From: CAWUEX02 sp038148375
GTDB taxonomy: Bacteria; Pseudomonadota; Alphaproteobacteria; Rhodospirillales; Rhodospirillaceae
Assembly: GCA_038148375.1 (NCBI GenBank)
Contig: JAYQVH010000011.1
Span: 1 to 64,000 of the forward strand
DNA: 64,000 nucleotides
Direction of reading: 5' to 3'
Shown: positions 1-8,447 of the stretch, in pieces
Position numbering within the stretch: the first letter of the stretch is position 1
Layout of the letters: the number at the start of each line of letters is the position of its first letter
The notes under the pieces: generated by a model
The model's database searches: none
What the model was told of the DNA's origin: nothing
What the model saw: only the letters and a program-made list of their open reading frames with translations
Made by a program: the position numbers and the translations under genes

Positions 1-12
1 TTCTACACAACC

Positions 13-417
13 ATGATCATGCTTCAGGGCAGCCTGATGTTCACGCGCACCCACACCAACAAGTATTGGACCTTCACGATGGAGTTCTTCGTCGTCGTGC
101 ACGGCACCATCGTCGCGCTGATGCACGGCAATGGGCAGTGGGGACAGTTCCTGTTCGGGTTCCTGGCTATGTTCATCATCACGCAGATGCACGGACTTGG
201 GTTGTCGAAGTGGCTGCGCTGGGCGTTCCTGGCCGCCTATATCGGCGCCATCGCGCTGGTTTATGTAGCCGGGGTCGGGCGCGGCATGGAGAACATCGCC
301 GAGGTGCCTCGTGTGCCGGCGGTGGAATACGCCCTTGTGTTCATGATCGGCGCCATCGTGTGGCTTGGCATTTGGATGATTGCCAAGCTGAGCGGCACGG
401 ACCGCGCCAACGCCTGA
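13..417 (+). CDS. Small multi-pass membrane protein, possibly cut by the window edge
   Basis: Encodes 134 residues from the first in-frame ATG. The frame stays open to the window edge, so the true start may lie further left. Four hydrophobic stretches are visible (about residues 22-38, 46-58, 67-86 and 104-124), joined by short loops, so it is probably an integral inner-membrane protein. No signature motif was recognised. It ends 141 bases before the carrier gene at 559, with an inverted repeat in between. The ATGs at 19 and 37 are alternative starts. Function unknown. Confidence 0.6.
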   Translation: MIMLQGSLMFTRTHTNKYWTFTMEFFVVVHGTIVALMHGNGQWGQFLFGFLAMFIITQMHGLGLSKWLRWAFLAAYIGAIALVYVAGVGRGMENIAEVPRVPAVEYALVFMIGAIVWLGIWMIAKLSGTDRANA

Positions 418-490
418 TCGTCGCGGCCGTTCTGTAACACTTTGAAGCAGATCACGGTTTCGCGACCGAGGGATGGTTGGCGTTAAAAGG

Positions 491-509
491 GGCTCGTACC
501 CTACGAGCC
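491..509. promoter_or_regulatory. Perfect 8-bp inverted repeat with 3-base loop
   Basis: GGCTCGTA, then CCC, then TACGAGCC. It lies between the membrane protein ending at 417 and the carrier starting at 559. No T-run follows, so it is a poor intrinsic terminator in the + direction. It could be an operator or an mRNA hairpin in the leader of the downstream gene. Confidence 0.4.
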
Positions 510-558
510 ATTCTGGCTATATTTCGGGACGCTTTTCTCCGGATGCCAGGGTGGCCCC

Positions 559-1938
559 ATGACCTCTGAGATCGACAGTTTCTTTAAGAAAACCGCGCAA
601 ATCGAAAGCCACGAGTTGCGCGCCGTCTTGGTTTCCTTCGTCTATCTGTTCTGCTTGATGGCGAGCTACTACACCATGCGCCCGCTGCGCGATGCGCTGG
701 CCTCGGAAGTCGCCTCGGAAGACCTCAAGTTTTTGTGGACCGGTACCTTCGTCGCCTCGACCGCAGCCGCGGTCATATTCGGGTGGGTGGTGTCACGCTA
801 CAAGATCGCGTCCTGCCTGCCGTGGATCTACGCGTTCTTTATTTTCAACATCGGCATTTTCTACGCTTTGATGGGCGCCTACCCGCTCGGCAGTTCTGAC
901 ACCATGACGGCACCGGTTCTAAACGCGTGGCCGATTGTCTTGGCCGATGTCAAGGTCAGTCTTGTTGTCGCCTGTATTTACTACGTCTGGCTGAGCGTCT
1001 TTAACATGTTCGTCGTTTCGGTCTTCTGGAGTTTCCTGGCCGACCGCTACACCAAGGATCAATCCAAACGGCTGTTCGGTTTTGTCGCCGCCGGCGGTAG
1101 CGCTGGGGCCGCGCTCGGTCCTCTGGCGACAGCGGCTATCGTCAATGCGGTTGGGGTGGACAACATGCTGCTCATCGCCGCCGTGGTGTTGTCGATTACG
1201 CTTGTGTGTATCTACGACTTAACCAGGCACACCGAAGGCGGACACGCGGACTCGGGTATGAACAAGGACAAACTAGGCGGGTCGTCCTGGTCTGGGTTTT
1301 CTACTCTCATCAAGGACCCGTACTTGATCGCCATTGCAGTATTCGTTTGCCTGTACACGTTCATCTCCACGATTTTCTATGTCGCTCAAGTCGATCTCGT
1401 CCGAGCTGCGTTCGAAACGCGGGAAGCGCGCTATGCCGTCAACGCCATTGTCGACGGTGTCGTCAACGGCTTGGCGATTTTCACTCAGCTGTTTGTCACC
1501 TCGCGCCTAGCCGGCCGCTGGGGACTTGTGTTCCTGCTCGCGGTGATGCCGGCTTTCATGATTTTCGCGTTCTTTGCGCTGAGCGCGTTTCCGGTGCTGA
1601 TGATGATCCTGTCGCTCCAGGTCGTGCGCCGCGCCGGCAATTACGCCATGACCCGCCCGGGACGCGAGATGCTATGGACCGTCGTCGACCGCGATCGCAA
1701 GTACAAGGCCAAAAATGTCGTCGATACGTCCGTCTATCGCGGCGCTGACTTGGTCAATATTTGGATCGAAAACGGCCTTCGCTCGGCAGGGTTCGGATTA
1801 GGTCAGATCGCCCTTGTCGGATCCGGCGTTGCCGCGGTGTGGTGTGCGGTCTCCGTATATCTAGGCAAAACCGCCGAACAGCGGAAGTCCGAGATCGAGG
1901 ACGGGCAGGGGGCGCCTCAGCCTGCAGCGGCGGAATAG
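559..1938 (+). CDS. ATP/ADP-antiporter-like (NTT/MFS-related) membrane carrier
   Basis: A 459-residue polytopic protein with about 12 hydrophobic segments. Near residue 35 it carries the sequence SYYTMRPLRDAL, which resembles the YYxxRPxRD motif in the first membrane segment of NTT-type nucleotide transporters and their free-living relatives. A soluble loop at about 215-240 separates the two halves, and the tail is short, polar and charged. The start is the ATG after GGTGGCCCC; no strong Shine-Dalgarno was seen. Proven NTT proteins exchange ATP for ADP in intracellular parasites and plastids. In a free-living alphaproteobacterium the substrate is unknown, so this is a family placement and not a functional claim. 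Confidence 0.65.
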   Translation: MTSEIDSFFKKTAQIESHELRAVLVSFVYLFCLMASYYTMRPLRDALASEVASEDLKFLWTGTFVASTAAAVIFGWVVSRYKIASCLPWIYAFFIFNIGIFYALMGAYPLGSSDTMTAPVLNAWPIVLADVKVSLVVACIYYVWLSVFNMFVVSVFWSFLADRYTKDQSKRLFGFVAAGGSAGAALGPLATAAIVNAVGVDNMLLIAAVVLSITLVCIYDLTRHTEGGHADSGMNKDKLGGSSWSGFSTLIKDPYLIAIAVFVCLYTFISTIFYVAQVDLVRAAFETREARYAVNAIVDGVVNGLAIFTQLFVTSRLAGRWGLVFLLAVMPAFMIFAFFALSAFPVLMMILSLQVVRRAGNYAMTRPGREMLWTVVDRDRKYKAKNVVDTSVYRGADLVNIWIENGLRSAGFGLGQIALVGSGVAAVWCAVSVYLGKTAEQRKSEIEDGQGAPQPAAAE

Positions 1939-1996
1939 TCCAACACGTTTTAATCGCGAATTTTTAAGAAACTCAAACAGGGGAGCTCGTACCTAC

Positions 1997-2782
1997 ATGT
2001 TGAAATCTATGATGTTGTCTACCGTGGCGGCTTTGACCGTCTCTGCCTCCGCGCTTGCGGCGGATTTGGTTCTTGTCGTCGGCGGCACCGGCCAGACCGG
2101 CTGGGAAACGGTCAAGGAAGCGGTGGAGGAGGGCTATGAGGTCCGCGCCACAACCACCAACGTCGAACGGGCAAAAGAACGCTTTCCGGAAGACGGCTTT
2201 ACCTGGGTGGAAATGGATGCTCGCATCCTAGATGAAATCCGCACCGCCATGGACGGTGTCGATTACGTCATCTCTACTCTTGGCGGTTCATGTTTCGATC
2301 CTGGCGGCCCTGCTTCGCCGCAGCACATTGACTATCAGGGTGTCGTTAACATGGCCGGGATCGCGAAAGATTACGGCGTAAAGCAGTTCGTGCTCACCTC
2401 CGCAATTGGGGCCGGCATCGGCGATCAGCCGCTGAATCAGTTCTGCGACAACGTGCAGATGTGGAAGTGGCTTGGCGAGGACTACCTGCGCGACGGCAGC
2501 CTGCCGTACACGATTGTGCAGCCCGGCGGTCTCGGCACCGACGAAGGCGGCAAGATCGGCATCACCATCACCGGCGTCGGCGGCACCAACTCCGGCTTTA
2601 TCCAGCGCGATGATGTCGCTGAAGTTCTGGTCGATGCGCTTGGCAACGAGGGTGCCCTTGGAAAGACCGTGGAAATCGTCGGCGACAAGGACGGCAAGCC
2701 CGATGACTGGCGCTCCGAATGGGCCAACATCGCAAAAGACAAAGCGCAAGCGCCGCCGCTGCGTCCCGGCCAGGGCGAATGA
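1997..2782 (+). CDS. Atypical SDR (NAD(P)-binding) protein with Sec-type signal peptide
   Basis: 261 residues. The start has a strong upstream AGGGGAG. The N-terminus looks like a Sec signal peptide: Lys at residue 3, a hydrophobic core, then ALA just before ADLVLVVGG. The Rossmann motif GGTGQTG follows directly at about residue 29, so the predicted mature protein keeps an intact dinucleotide fold. A conserved QPGGLGTDEGG segment sits at about residue 175, as in NmrA/YwnB-type atypical SDRs. Substrate unknown. The stop overlaps the start of the next gene (ATGA at 2779-2782), which encodes a paralogue, so the two are probably translationally coupled. Export of a NAD(P)-binding protein through Sec would be unusual. 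Confidence 0.75.
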   Translation: MLKSMMLSTVAALTVSASALAADLVLVVGGTGQTGWETVKEAVEEGYEVRATTTNVERAKERFPEDGFTWVEMDARILDEIRTAMDGVDYVISTLGGSCFDPGGPASPQHIDYQGVVNMAGIAKDYGVKQFVLTSAIGAGIGDQPLNQFCDNVQMWKWLGEDYLRDGSLPYTIVQPGGLGTDEGGKIGITITGVGGTNSGFIQRDDVAEVLVDALGNEGALGKTVEIVGDKDGKPDDWRSEWANIAKDKAQAPPLRPGQGE

Positions 2783-3549
2783 TTTCACGGCGGACCTTCG
2801 GCGGAGCCCTCCTGGGCTCCGCCGTTTGTATGTCTGGCACTCGCGGTCGCCGGGCTTGGGCGCAGGCGACGGAGCGTATTCTGGTCGCCGGCGCGACCGG
2901 CCGGACCGGCCGGTTTGTCGTCGAAGATCTGCTGCGTACGGGCCATAAGGTCCGCGGTCTCACCCGCAATCCCGACAGCGCCCGTGAGCGTCTCGGTAGT
3001 GACGTCGAATGGGTCGGTGGCGACGTGAAAGACCCCGCGTCTTTGGCGCCGCTCTACAGTGGTGTCGACCGCGTTATCTCCGTGCTTGGCGCGACGCAGA
3101 CCACCGGTCCCAACGATCCGGAATCCGTTGAGTACCAAGGCAACGTAAACCTGATAGATCTCGCCAAGGCGAACAGTCTTGAGCAAGTGGTAATGATCAC
3201 GTCCTTGTCCGCGGGGCGCGTTCCTGAGAGTCCGGAACTCGCCGAGCGATTCCGCGGCATGTTGTGGAAATACCGGTCCGAATTGTATCTCCGTGCCAGC
3301 GGTGTGCCCTACACGATTGTCGGACCCGGAGGACTGCGGGATTACGACGGCGGTACGCAGGGCATTCGCTTTTACGCCCCAAACGAAATCCAAACCGGAG
3401 TTATTTCGCGCGAGGATGTCGGTATGGTCATGGCGGAGGCCGCGCGCACGCCCTTTGCGCAATTCAAGACCTTGCGGATTGTCAACGATCCGGACCTTCC
3501 GCCGGATAACTGGCGCACCAGTCTATTGACCGTTCCGGTGGATTCCTGA
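2779..3549 (+). CDS. Atypical SDR paralogue with twin-arginine signal
   Basis: 256 residues from the ATG that overlaps the preceding stop. Longer upstream reading is possible, but this start puts a Tat motif (SRRTFGG) at residues 3-9, followed by a weakly hydrophobic stretch and an AWA cleavage-like site near residue 28. The Rossmann motif GATGRTG follows at about residue 37. The body parallels the previous protein: VISVLGAT, NLIDLAKA, and VGPGGLRDYDGG near residue 186. Tat export allows a folded, cofactor-loaded enzyme to be moved to the periplasm. Its 3' end overlaps the convergent hydrolase gene by 27 bases. Substrate unknown. Confidence 0.75.
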   Translation: MISRRTFGGALLGSAVCMSGTRGRRAWAQATERILVAGATGRTGRFVVEDLLRTGHKVRGLTRNPDSARERLGSDVEWVGGDVKDPASLAPLYSGVDRVISVLGATQTTGPNDPESVEYQGNVNLIDLAKANSLEQVVMITSLSAGRVPESPELAERFRGMLWKYRSELYLRASGVPYTIVGPGGLRDYDGGTQGIRFYAPNEIQTGVISREDVGMVMAEAARTPFAQFKTLRIVNDPDLPPDNWRTSLLTVPVDS

Positions 3550-4557
3550 TGCGCGATGGACCGCGTTCAGGAAAAATTCAGCCATGCAGAGGTTGTGCCA
3601 CGGTGCCGCACTATTGACGGCGTGAAATCCAACGTGGCCGCCGTCTCTTGAAATGACGGCAGATACCTGCTGGTCCTCGCGCCAACTCCGCTCCGTATAC
3701 ATCTCCACCGGGATCCAGGGGTCGGTGCGCGCGTGGATCAAGAGAGCGGGAACACGTATGGCTTTGAGCACGCTCTGCGCCGAACATTTCGCGTAGTAGT
3801 CCAGCGCGCCGTCGAACCCGTTCTGCGGTGCAACGACCCGATCATCGAAGTCGAATACGTTATGGACGTCAGCCAGCGTCTTGCGCATTGCCATTTTATC
3901 GGTTGCCCCTGTTAAGGCATCTGCTTTCATTCGCGTGATCAGATAACGGTGATACAGCGCGTTGCGCCGTGACATGATGCGCTGCTGCGCACGCTTGAGG
4001 TCGATGGGTGCGCAGGCACTGGCAACAGCCAACACGTCATGCCCGTGAAAATCTTCACCGGCAAACTTCAACAGCGCATTTCCGCCAAGCGACACTCCGG
4101 CCATGACGATGCCATGCCGTTTCTCGTTTCCTTCAATGGCTGCAAGGGCAGCGCCCAGGTCGTCCGTGCGGCCGGCGTGATAGTGTTCCGCGCATAATCC
4201 GAGAGACGGGCCGGCGCCGCGGAGGTTTAAGCGCAGAACCGGAAAACCGCACGCTACAAAGTATGCCGCAGATGTCATGATGTTGCGGCTGCCTTCGCAT
4301 CCCGTCAGCCCGTGAATCAAGATGAGCAGCGGCAGGCCGGTGTCCTGCGGCGGACGGTCGAGCAGGCCTAGAAGCGTATCCCCGGTACCGTCATGTAGCG
4401 GCAGGTGCAGCCGCGTCTGCCGTTCGGGCGCGAATGGCGGCTCGGTCCAACTGAGATTGTTCTTGATGGTTTGCAGGTCGCCGCCAAACCAGGGAAAGGC
4501 GGCCCGGAACGCCGGGAAAAGAGGTGGCGCGCGGCCAAGGACGCTGTAGCCTTGCAT
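3523..4557 (-). CDS. Alpha/beta hydrolase, YheT/UPF0017 family
   Basis: 344 residues. Typical YheT features: an N-terminal GGDLQTI segment near residue 27, an oxyanion-type HGLTGCEGS at about 83, the nucleophile elbow GVSLGGN at about 160, an Asp in ARTDPWIP at about 279 and a C-terminal His in GGHVGFH near 310. Together these form a complete Ser-Asp-His triad. No signal peptide, so cytoplasmic. Family members hydrolyse short esters, but the natural substrate is uncertain. The 3' end overlaps the upstream SDR gene tail to tail. Confidence 0.85.
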   Translation of the reverse strand: MQGYSVLGRAPPLFPAFRAAFPWFGGDLQTIKNNLSWTEPPFAPERQTRLHLPLHDGTGDTLLGLLDRPPQDTGLPLLILIHGLTGCEGSRNIMTSAAYFVACGFPVLRLNLRGAGPSLGLCAEHYHAGRTDDLGAALAAIEGNEKRHGIVMAGVSLGGNALLKFAGEDFHGHDVLAVASACAPIDLKRAQQRIMSRRNALYHRYLITRMKADALTGATDKMAMRKTLADVHNVFDFDDRVVAPQNGFDGALDYYAKCSAQSVLKAIRVPALLIHARTDPWIPVEMYTERSWREDQQVSAVISRDGGHVGFHAVNSAAPWHNLCMAEFFLNAVHRASGIHRNGQ

Positions 4558-4641
4558 AAGTCACGCTTTGATCGTGTTGTTCTGTCTTACGTGCCAGCAG
4601 CCTACACCGGGTTCCGGCGGATGTCTGCCAAAGGGGAGGGG

Positions 4642-5172
4642 ATGTATAAGATGCAGCACTGGTTTCGCGAACAGATGGCGATGTATACGGCGTACCACCG
4701 AGACGTCCGCAATTGCGCCACTCATTTTATCGGTGTGCCGATGATCGTATTCGCGTTGCTGATTGCCATGTCGCATCTGCCGATCGCGTCAGCCGGTGAT
4801 TTTCCGGTCACCCTGGCGACACTGTTCCTCGCAGCTTTGCTTCTTCTCTATCTCGCCACCGTGCCGCTGATGGGCATTGTTGCCACGGTCGTTCATATCC
4901 CGTTGCTGTGGTTCGCACACACCATCGCTGCGGGAGAGGCCGGGCAGTCCTGGCTGGTTGCCGGTGCCTGCTTCGTCGCGGGCTGGATCATTCAGTTCGT
5001 CGGCCATGTCTTCGAGGGCCGGCGTCCGGCCCTGTTCGACAATCTCATTCAGGTGTTTATGGCGCCAGGGTTCCTGGTGACCGAGGCGCTTTTCGCCTGC
5101 GGACTTCTACACGACCTCAACGAGGACCTAGAAGTCCGCGCGGCGAAATATGCAAAGGGTGCGTCTTCTTAA
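4642..5172 (+). CDS. Mpo1-like (DUF962) membrane protein
   Basis: About 176 residues from the ATG just after an AGGGGAGGGG Shine-Dalgarno-like stretch; the ATG at 4651 is equally possible. The family signature is complete: YHRDVRNCATHFIGVP near the N-terminus (HxxxxN...HxxGxP) and QFVGHVFEGRRPALFDN in the second half. The conserved His residues match the iron-binding positions of yeast Mpo1, which oxidises 2-hydroxy fatty acids, and four membrane segments lie between and after them. The bacterial substrate is inferred only. The upstream region overlaps the start of the divergent YheT gene. Confidence 0.85.
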   Translation: MYKMQHWFREQMAMYTAYHRDVRNCATHFIGVPMIVFALLIAMSHLPIASAGDFPVTLATLFLAALLLLYLATVPLMGIVATVVHIPLLWFAHTIAAGEAGQSWLVAGACFVAGWIIQFVGHVFEGRRPALFDNLIQVFMAPGFLVTEALFACGLLHDLNEDLEVRAAKYAKGASS

Positions 5173-5180
5173 CGGCGATT

Positions 5181-8100
5181 TTATTCGGCCGGGAGGGGTG
5201 GAACGGTCTCGCCGCCAGCGCGTCCCGTGCCGCGGCCGATCAGACTCTTGATGCGATCGATCTGGCGGAGCTTCCACAGCGACACTTTTTCGCGGGCCAT
5301 CAACATGCATGGCGTCACGATCAGTGTCAGCGCGGTGGCGAACAGCAGGCCATAAATAATCGCCTGGGACATGTAGCTCCACCACTCGGTGGCGGGGTCG
5401 CCCATACTGACGGTCCGGTTGAAGAAGTCGATGTTGAGTTGAATCGCCGTCGGCACAAGACCGAGCACCGTGGTTGCTGTGGTTAGCAGCACCGGGCGGA
5501 GCCGGTCCATTCCGGTCTCGAGCACGGCTTCACGCAGGCTGCGCGTGCCGTCATTAAACTGATTGAAGGTGTCAATCAGAACGATGTTGTTGTTCACGAC
5601 AATTCCGGCCAGCGCGATTGTACCTATGCCGGTCATCACGATGCTGAAGCTTGAGCCGGTGACGAGCAGTCCGAGGAATACACCTGCCGTTGACAGGACG
5701 ACAGCGACCAGAACAACGAACACCGAGTAAAAGCTGTTGAACTGGGCGAGCAAAATAATGCCCATCAAGAACAACGCCAGCAGGAAGGCGTTGGTCAGGA
5801 AGTTGCTGCTTTCCGCCGAATCCGCTTCTTCACCCTTGAAGATCACTTGCACGCTGTTAGGCACATCCTGCCCCGCCAGCCATTGCTTCAGGCGCATTAC
5901 CTGAAGACCAGCGTAGTAGCCGCGCTGCGGGTCAGCGGCGATCTTCATCGTGCGTACGCCGTCTATGCGCGCAATCTCTCCGGCTTGTTGCACGGGGACA
6001 CGGTCAACAAAGTTGCTGATCGGCACGAGGTCACGGCCGGTTTCGATGCGCACCCGATCCAGGCTGCGGATTGAGCGTTGGTCCTCCGGATAGCGGACGA
6101 CAATGTCGATTTCCTCTTCGCTGTCGTCCGGACGGTATTCCGCCAGCTTCAAACCATTGGTGATCAGCTGAATCGATTGACCAATCACGGTCACATCTGC
6201 GTTGTACTTAGCCGCTTCGGCGCGGTCGACCTTAAGCTGCCACTCGATGCCGGGAAGGGGGCGGTTGTCCGACTCACTGGCGAATCCGCCGACTTCTTCC
6301 ATTCCCCTCCGGATCATCTCAACCGCTTGAATGAGCGCGGTTGTGTCCTTTGATGCGGCTTCGATCTGGATCGCCTGACCGGTGGTCGGGCCATGGCCTT
6401 CCTTCTTGATCACCACTTCGATGCCGGGAAGAGAGCTGACGCGGCCGTCAATGTCGCTCAGAATCTCTGCGGCCGGGCGGCGCTCATTCCACGGCAGCAT
6501 TTCGACCTTGATGTCGCCGATGAAGTCCGGAGCCGGAGCATCTGCGCCAGCGCCGGGCGGGCGGCCCGTCTTTGAATAGATAAACTTGATTCCATCGAGG
6601 CCGAGGACCAGGTTTTCGACTTCGCGAATCAGGCGCTCCTGCTCCTGTAGGGACAAATTGCCGCGCGCATGGACCGACAAAGTCGCCGAGTCTGGTTCCT
6701 GAGGCGGGAAGAAGTAGATGCCCGACCCGTAATTCGAATAGGCAACCTGAATAAGAAACAGCGAAGCTACCGTTCCGGCGATGACTTTCCCCGGATTGTC
6801 GAGGCAACGGTTAAGGAGCTTGCGGTAGCTATTGGCAAAGCTGCCTTCTTTCCGCTCTTGGACGCGCGTGCTGACGCTCTTGTTTTTCAGACTCGCGCCA
6901 ATGGCCGGAATAAAGATCAAAGCCATGACCAGAGCGGCCGTCAGCACGCTGATGAGCGTAATCGGCAGAAACTTGAAGAAGGCGCCTGTGTTTCCCGGCC
7001 AGAACAAAAGCGGCAAGAACACCACAAGGGTTGTCGCTGTGGACGAAATAATAGGCCACGCCATGCGCTGGGCTGCCTTCACATAGGCTTCGCGCGGCGG
7101 CATGCCGTCTTCGCGCAGGCTTTCGGCATTCTCCACGACGACAATCGCACCATCGACCAGAATTCCGACCGATAGGATCAGGCCGATCAGGGCCAACGCG
7201 TTGAGCGTGATACCCATCATCGCCAAAACCAGAATGCCGGTCAGGAAGGAGCCGGGGATAGCAACACCGACCAACAGGCCCGACCGTAGGCCGAGGAACG
7301 CCATGCAGATCGCCATCACGATAATGACCGCGATGATGACGCTGTTCTGCAGGCTGTCGAAGCGGGACACGATGTTTTCCGTGTCATCGACCGGGTAGAT
7401 GACTTCCAGGCCTTCCGGATAGGTCACTTGCTGGCGCTCGACGACGGCGCGTGCCGCGGCAATGGTATCGACAACGTTCGCTTCCGGACGGCGGCTGACG
7501 TCAACAGTGACGGCCGGCTTGCCGTTGATGCGCACGAATGTCTGACGGTCTTTGAACGTGCGGCGGATGTCGGCGATGTCCCCGAGGGTCACCACCGCGG
7601 ACTCCGTTGACTTCACGGGAACGTTGAAGATGTCTTGCGTCGTTTCGAACAAACCCGGCACGGTCACGGCGAAACGGCCGTTGCCGGTATCAAGATTACC
7701 GGCCGCGACCAAGCGGTTGGAACGGCTGAAGACGCGGAAAAGTTCGTCCTGGTTGAGGCCGTAATATTCGACCAGCAGCGGATCGATAATGATTTCGACT
7801 TGCTCCTCGCGCGCCCCCAAAATCGTGGCGTCGAGAACGGACGGAATCTGGCGCACTTCATCACGCAAGCCGCGCGCAAGAGTGAGCAAAGTGCGTTCCG
7901 GCAGATCGCCGGACAGGCCGACGGTGAGAACCGGGCGGCGCGTGAAATCAACCTGGCTGATGGTCGGCTCAAGCGCTTCTTCCGGCAACTCTGGCTTTAC
8001 GCGGTCAACGGCGGCGCGCACGTCTGCGAGGGCTTCCTCTTCGCCGACGCCGGCATCGAATTCGAGCACGACATTTGCGCCGCCCTGGTACGCGGTGGCG

Positions 8101-8345
8101 CGCATTTCGCGCACGCCTTCCAGGTTCTGCAGTTCTTCTTCAAGTGGACGGACGAGCAAGCGCTCGGAATCATCCGGCGACACGCCGTCGAGAACGACGG
8201 AGGTGTAAATAACGGTAATGGCGAGTTGTGGTAGGGATTCTCGCGGCACGTTGACGTACGCCGTAATCCCGCTGATCAGCAGTATGGCAAATGCCGAGTA
8301 AATGATTTTGGCCCGCTTCGCGGCGACGGCGATCAACGTGTTCAT
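5181..8345 (-). CDS. RND efflux permease, second of two tandem copies
   Basis: 1054 residues, full length for a hydrophobe/amphiphile RND pump. The N-terminal membrane segment is followed by a large periplasmic loop, TM2-6, a second periplasmic loop and TM8-12. The TM4 sequence is LVDGAIVVVEN, so only one of the two Asp of AcrB is present. TM10 has VVNNNIVLID, where AcrB has its conserved Lys. The protein would be proton driven and sit in the inner membrane as a trimer. It follows the paralogous permease at 8448-11600 after a 102-base gap, both downstream of the adaptor gene at 11791-12882. The pair may form a heterotrimer as in MdtBC/MuxBC. Substrate unknown. Confidence 0.92.
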   Translation of the reverse strand: MNTLIAVAAKRAKIIYSAFAILLISGITAYVNVPRESLPQLAITVIYTSVVLDGVSPDDSERLLVRPLEEELQNLEGVREMRATAYQGGANVVLEFDAGVGEEEALADVRAAVDRVKPELPEEALEPTISQVDFTRRPVLTVGLSGDLPERTLLTLARGLRDEVRQIPSVLDATILGAREEQVEIIIDPLLVEYYGLNQDELFRVFSRSNRLVAAGNLDTGNGRFAVTVPGLFETTQDIFNVPVKSTESAVVTLGDIADIRRTFKDRQTFVRINGKPAVTVDVSRRPEANVVDTIAAARAVVERQQVTYPEGLEVIYPVDDTENIVSRFDSLQNSVIIAVIIVMAICMAFLGLRSGLLVGVAIPGSFLTGILVLAMMGITLNALALIGLILSVGILVDGAIVVVENAESLREDGMPPREAYVKAAQRMAWPIISSTATTLVVFLPLLFWPGNTGAFFKFLPITLISVLTAALVMALIFIPAIGASLKNKSVSTRVQERKEGSFANSYRKLLNRCLDNPGKVIAGTVASLFLIQVAYSNYGSGIYFFPPQEPDSATLSVHARGNLSLQEQERLIREVENLVLGLDGIKFIYSKTGRPPGAGADAPAPDFIGDIKVEMLPWNERRPAAEILSDIDGRVSSLPGIEVVIKKEGHGPTTGQAIQIEAASKDTTALIQAVEMIRRGMEEVGGFASESDNRPLPGIEWQLKVDRAEAAKYNADVTVIGQSIQLITNGLKLAEYRPDDSEEEIDIVVRYPEDQRSIRSLDRVRIETGRDLVPISNFVDRVPVQQAGEIARIDGVRTMKIAADPQRGYYAGLQVMRLKQWLAGQDVPNSVQVIFKGEEADSAESSNFLTNAFLLALFLMGIILLAQFNSFYSVFVVLVAVVLSTAGVFLGLLVTGSSFSIVMTGIGTIALAGIVVNNNIVLIDTFNQFNDGTRSLREAVLETGMDRLRPVLLTTATTVLGLVPTAIQLNIDFFNRTVSMGDPATEWWSYMSQAIIYGLLFATALTLIVTPCMLMAREKVSLWKLRQIDRIKSLIGRGTGRAGGETVPPLPAE

Positions 8346-8447
8346 GGTGCGCCTCTGACCCCAACTCTCTGAAAAACAAGGAAAAACCGGATTGGGTTTT
8401 TGTACTTATCTTTACGTAGGGCGCGGCGCTTTGGATCAAAAAGCGAG

